Under the pieces are notes generated by a model. That model saw only the letters and a list, made by a program, of their open reading frames with translations, searched no databases and was not told the origin of the DNA. From Treponema sp. (GTDB taxonomy: Bacteria; Spirochaetota; Spirochaetia; Treponematales; Treponemataceae): a stretch of 6,183 nucleotides of DNA. Positions 4,682 to 6,183 of the stretch are shown here, one piece after another. The stretch covers positions 1 through 6,183 of the forward strand of contig JAEETM010000142.1 in NCBI GenBank assembly GCA_016290335.1. The letters run 5' to 3'. The translations under genes were made by a program, and so were the position numbers. The number at the start of each line of letters is the position of its first letter. Positions within the stretch are counted from its first letter, which is position 1.

Positions 4682-6183
4682 TTAAAATGTACTTTCGGAA
4701 TAAAAACTCATTTTTTTGCCAGTACTTGGATGAACAAAAGTTAATTCGCAGGCGTGGAGCATAAGGCGTTCACCGGGCTCGCAGGTACCGTAAAGGGTGT
4801 CGCCGACAATTGGAAGATTAAAGCCATGAGGGTTACTGCTTGCCAAGCGGAGCTGATGAGTTCTGCCGGTGTGAGGTATAAAGCTGATTCTTGTAACGGG
4901 CTTGATTTTACCAGTTACAGGATTTTTGTAATTTTCGATATTTTCTAAAGACCATTCTGTTATACCAAGCTTGCCGTACACTTCATCATAAATCTGATGA
5001 GGACGATTATCTACATCTAGACGGCACTTTATGGCAACCGTGCCACTTTTTTCTCCATTCTTTGGAGCAGCATCTCCTGTAGCCTTGTACAAAACACCAT
5101 CCAAAAGTGCAACATATTTTTTTTGTATTGTCCGAGCTTCGAACTGTGCATTCAAATGTTTATGCGCTTCTTTAGTGAGACCTAACACCATAAGCCCTGA
5201 AGTTTCCATATCAAGCCGGTGTACAGCAGGTTGTTCTATACAATTTGGGTAAAGCTGCCGAACTCTTGTTGCAACGCTATCTTTTTTATCTTCGCCACGT
5301 CCTGGAACAGAAAGCAAGTCAGACGGTTTGTTAACCACAACTAACTGTTCATCCTGGTATAAAATCTCAAGTCCTAAAATTGATGGCAGAATGTATCCGC
5401 AGCGTTCATCGCAAGGAGGATAAGCTATACCGTTAATTTTATTAAGAGTATTTCTGCCGTAATAAACCTCATCCATACTCAAAACTTTAATACCCTGTTC
5501 AAAGGCATAGGACAAAAGCTTTGGAGCACAACAATCTCCTGTTCCTGTTGGAGGAAGCTTATTATTATGTTCGCTGATAATACTGTTCAGGCTGATTTGT
5601 TTTCCGTCAAATCGAGTGAAATTATATAGAGAAAAAACATTGAGAAGTGATTCTGTTGTTAAAGTCTCTCGTGCATTGCAAAGTTCTTCCCGCTGACTTA
5701 AAAGAAGCCCTTGCTGCAAGAATTGTTGCGATGAGGCAGTTTTTTCAGCTTCGGTTTTTGAAGTTTTTGTATCCTCACTTTTCAGAGCTTTTTCAATACA
5801 CTTAATTTTTTCTGTGAGCTCATGAATCTCTTTATCATTTTTTTTCAGCGCAAGATTTATTTTTTCGTTGCTTATAATTGGCGGAACTATAATAATTTCA
5901 GAATTATGATTATCAGCAGACTGAGGATGAAATAGTTGTTTGTCATAGATAACATTTCTTAAAATGTTATCTGACACAATTCTCAGTTGTCTGCTGATTC
6001 CACTTACCGCCAGCAGCACCACTGTCCCACCGCCACTTCCGTCAACTCTCTGCCCCACAAGACATCCCACCATCAAGCCCTGTCCTTCCCGCTCTTCACT
6101 AACAGCGGTTAATTGTTCAAGAACCAGCTGCCCCTTTTCAAGAGCATCTATGGCAGCCATGCAGTAGAGATTTGCAATTTTTT
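4682..6183 (-). CDS. RluA-family pseudouridine synthase with long N-terminal extension, probably 5' partial
   Basis: This enzyme converts uridine to pseudouridine in structured RNA (rRNA or tRNA; the site cannot be read from sequence). Numbering is from the ATG at 6160, which gives 492 residues. The C-terminal half (about 262-492) is the catalytic domain: LVVVNKPSDLLSVPG (273-287), HRLDMETSGLMVL at 314-326 with the catalytic Asp317, and PHTGRTHQLRLASS (429-442). Before it lie a small domain (about 25-65), a charged coiled-coil-like stretch (about 98-165) and GDCCAPKL...PPCDERC with Cys210, 211, 250 and 254. Classic RluA-type proteins are about 220-330 residues, but from memory an extended subfamily in gammaproteobacteria has the same CCAPKLL and cysteine pattern. 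The frame stays open beyond the ATG to the window edge (KIANLYC before Met) and no Shine-Dalgarno precedes it, so the true start is probably outside. It could be cotranscribed with porin gene 2. Confidence 0.9.
   Translation of the reverse strand, partial: KIANLYCMAAIDALEKGQLVLEQLTAVSEEREGQGLMVGCLVGQRVDGSGGGTVVLLAVSGISRQLRIVSDNILRNVIYDKQLFHPQSADNHNSEIIIVPPIISNEKINLALKKNDKEIHELTEKIKCIEKALKSEDTKTSKTEAEKTASSQQFLQQGLLLSQREELCNARETLTTESLLNVFSLYNFTRFDGKQISLNSIISEHNNKLPPTGTGDCCAPKLLSYAFEQGIKVLSMDEVYYGRNTLNKINGIAYPPCDERCGYILPSILGLEILYQDEQLVVVNKPSDLLSVPGRGEDKKDSVATRVRQLYPNCIEQPAVHRLDMETSGLMVLGLTKEAHKHLNAQFEARTIQKKYVALLDGVLYKATGDAAPKNGEKSGTVAIKCRLDVDNRPHQIYDEVYGKLGITEWSLENIENYKNPVTGKIKPVTRISFIPHTGRTHQLRLASSNPHGFNLPIVGDTLYGTCEPGERLMLHACELTFVHPSTGKKMSFYSESTF
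5912..5998. repeat. Large imperfect inverted repeat inside the pseudouridine synthase gene
   Basis: The innermost stem is a perfect 11 bp (5947-5957 with 5962-5972, loop CTTA). TGTC/GACA (5941-5944 with 5973-5976) continues it across a two-base bulge. Farther out, 5921-5925 pairs with 5982-5986 (CTGAG/CTCAG) and 5912-5920 pairs with 5990-5998 (ATCAGCAGA/TCTGCTGAT), separated by a three-base bulge. It lies in coding sequence for about residues 55-83, between the small N-terminal domain and the coiled coil. Confidence 0.6.

Noticed and set aside
1..6183. CRISPR array, tRNA, rRNA or insertion sequence
   Set aside because: No regularly spaced repeats, cloverleaf, rRNA segment or transposase was seen; the only recombination gene is the serine recombinase.

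Overview
The window looks like a piece of a host-associated spirochaete chromosome, most likely Treponema. This rests on two AT-rich outer-membrane-type genes beginning MKKIVGIIGA and ending in phenylalanine, which resemble treponemal barrel paralogues, and on overall base composition. It is inference; there is no rRNA or other marker gene to prove it.

Layout from left to right: (1) a + strand hypothetical protein whose reading frame is open to the left edge, so its true start lies outside; (2) a gap of about 100 bp with a small hairpin and degenerate repeats; (3) a - strand serine recombinase of the Mpi/Hin invertase type; (4) a divergent intergenic region of about 95 bp with a perfect 16-bp palindrome; (5) a + strand porin-like gene; (6) a strong bidirectional terminator; (7) a convergent - strand paralogous porin-like gene; (8) a 65-bp gap; (9) a - strand RluA-family pseudouridine synthase with a long N-terminal extension, probably running off the right edge.

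The most interesting point is how parts 3 to 7 fit together. The two porin genes face each other and have diverged in most of their length, yet they share an exact 45-bp inverted repeat covering the Shine-Dalgarno sequence, start codon and first nine codons. A DNA-invertase gene sits directly beside them. Inversion between the repeats would leave both proteins intact but exchange which upstream region drives which porin. This would be an envelope switch of promoter-swap type. The sequence shows the arrangement; the switching itself is a hypothesis. The repeat also folds so that the start codon lies in the loop of a perfect 9-bp, nearly all A-U hairpin in both genes.
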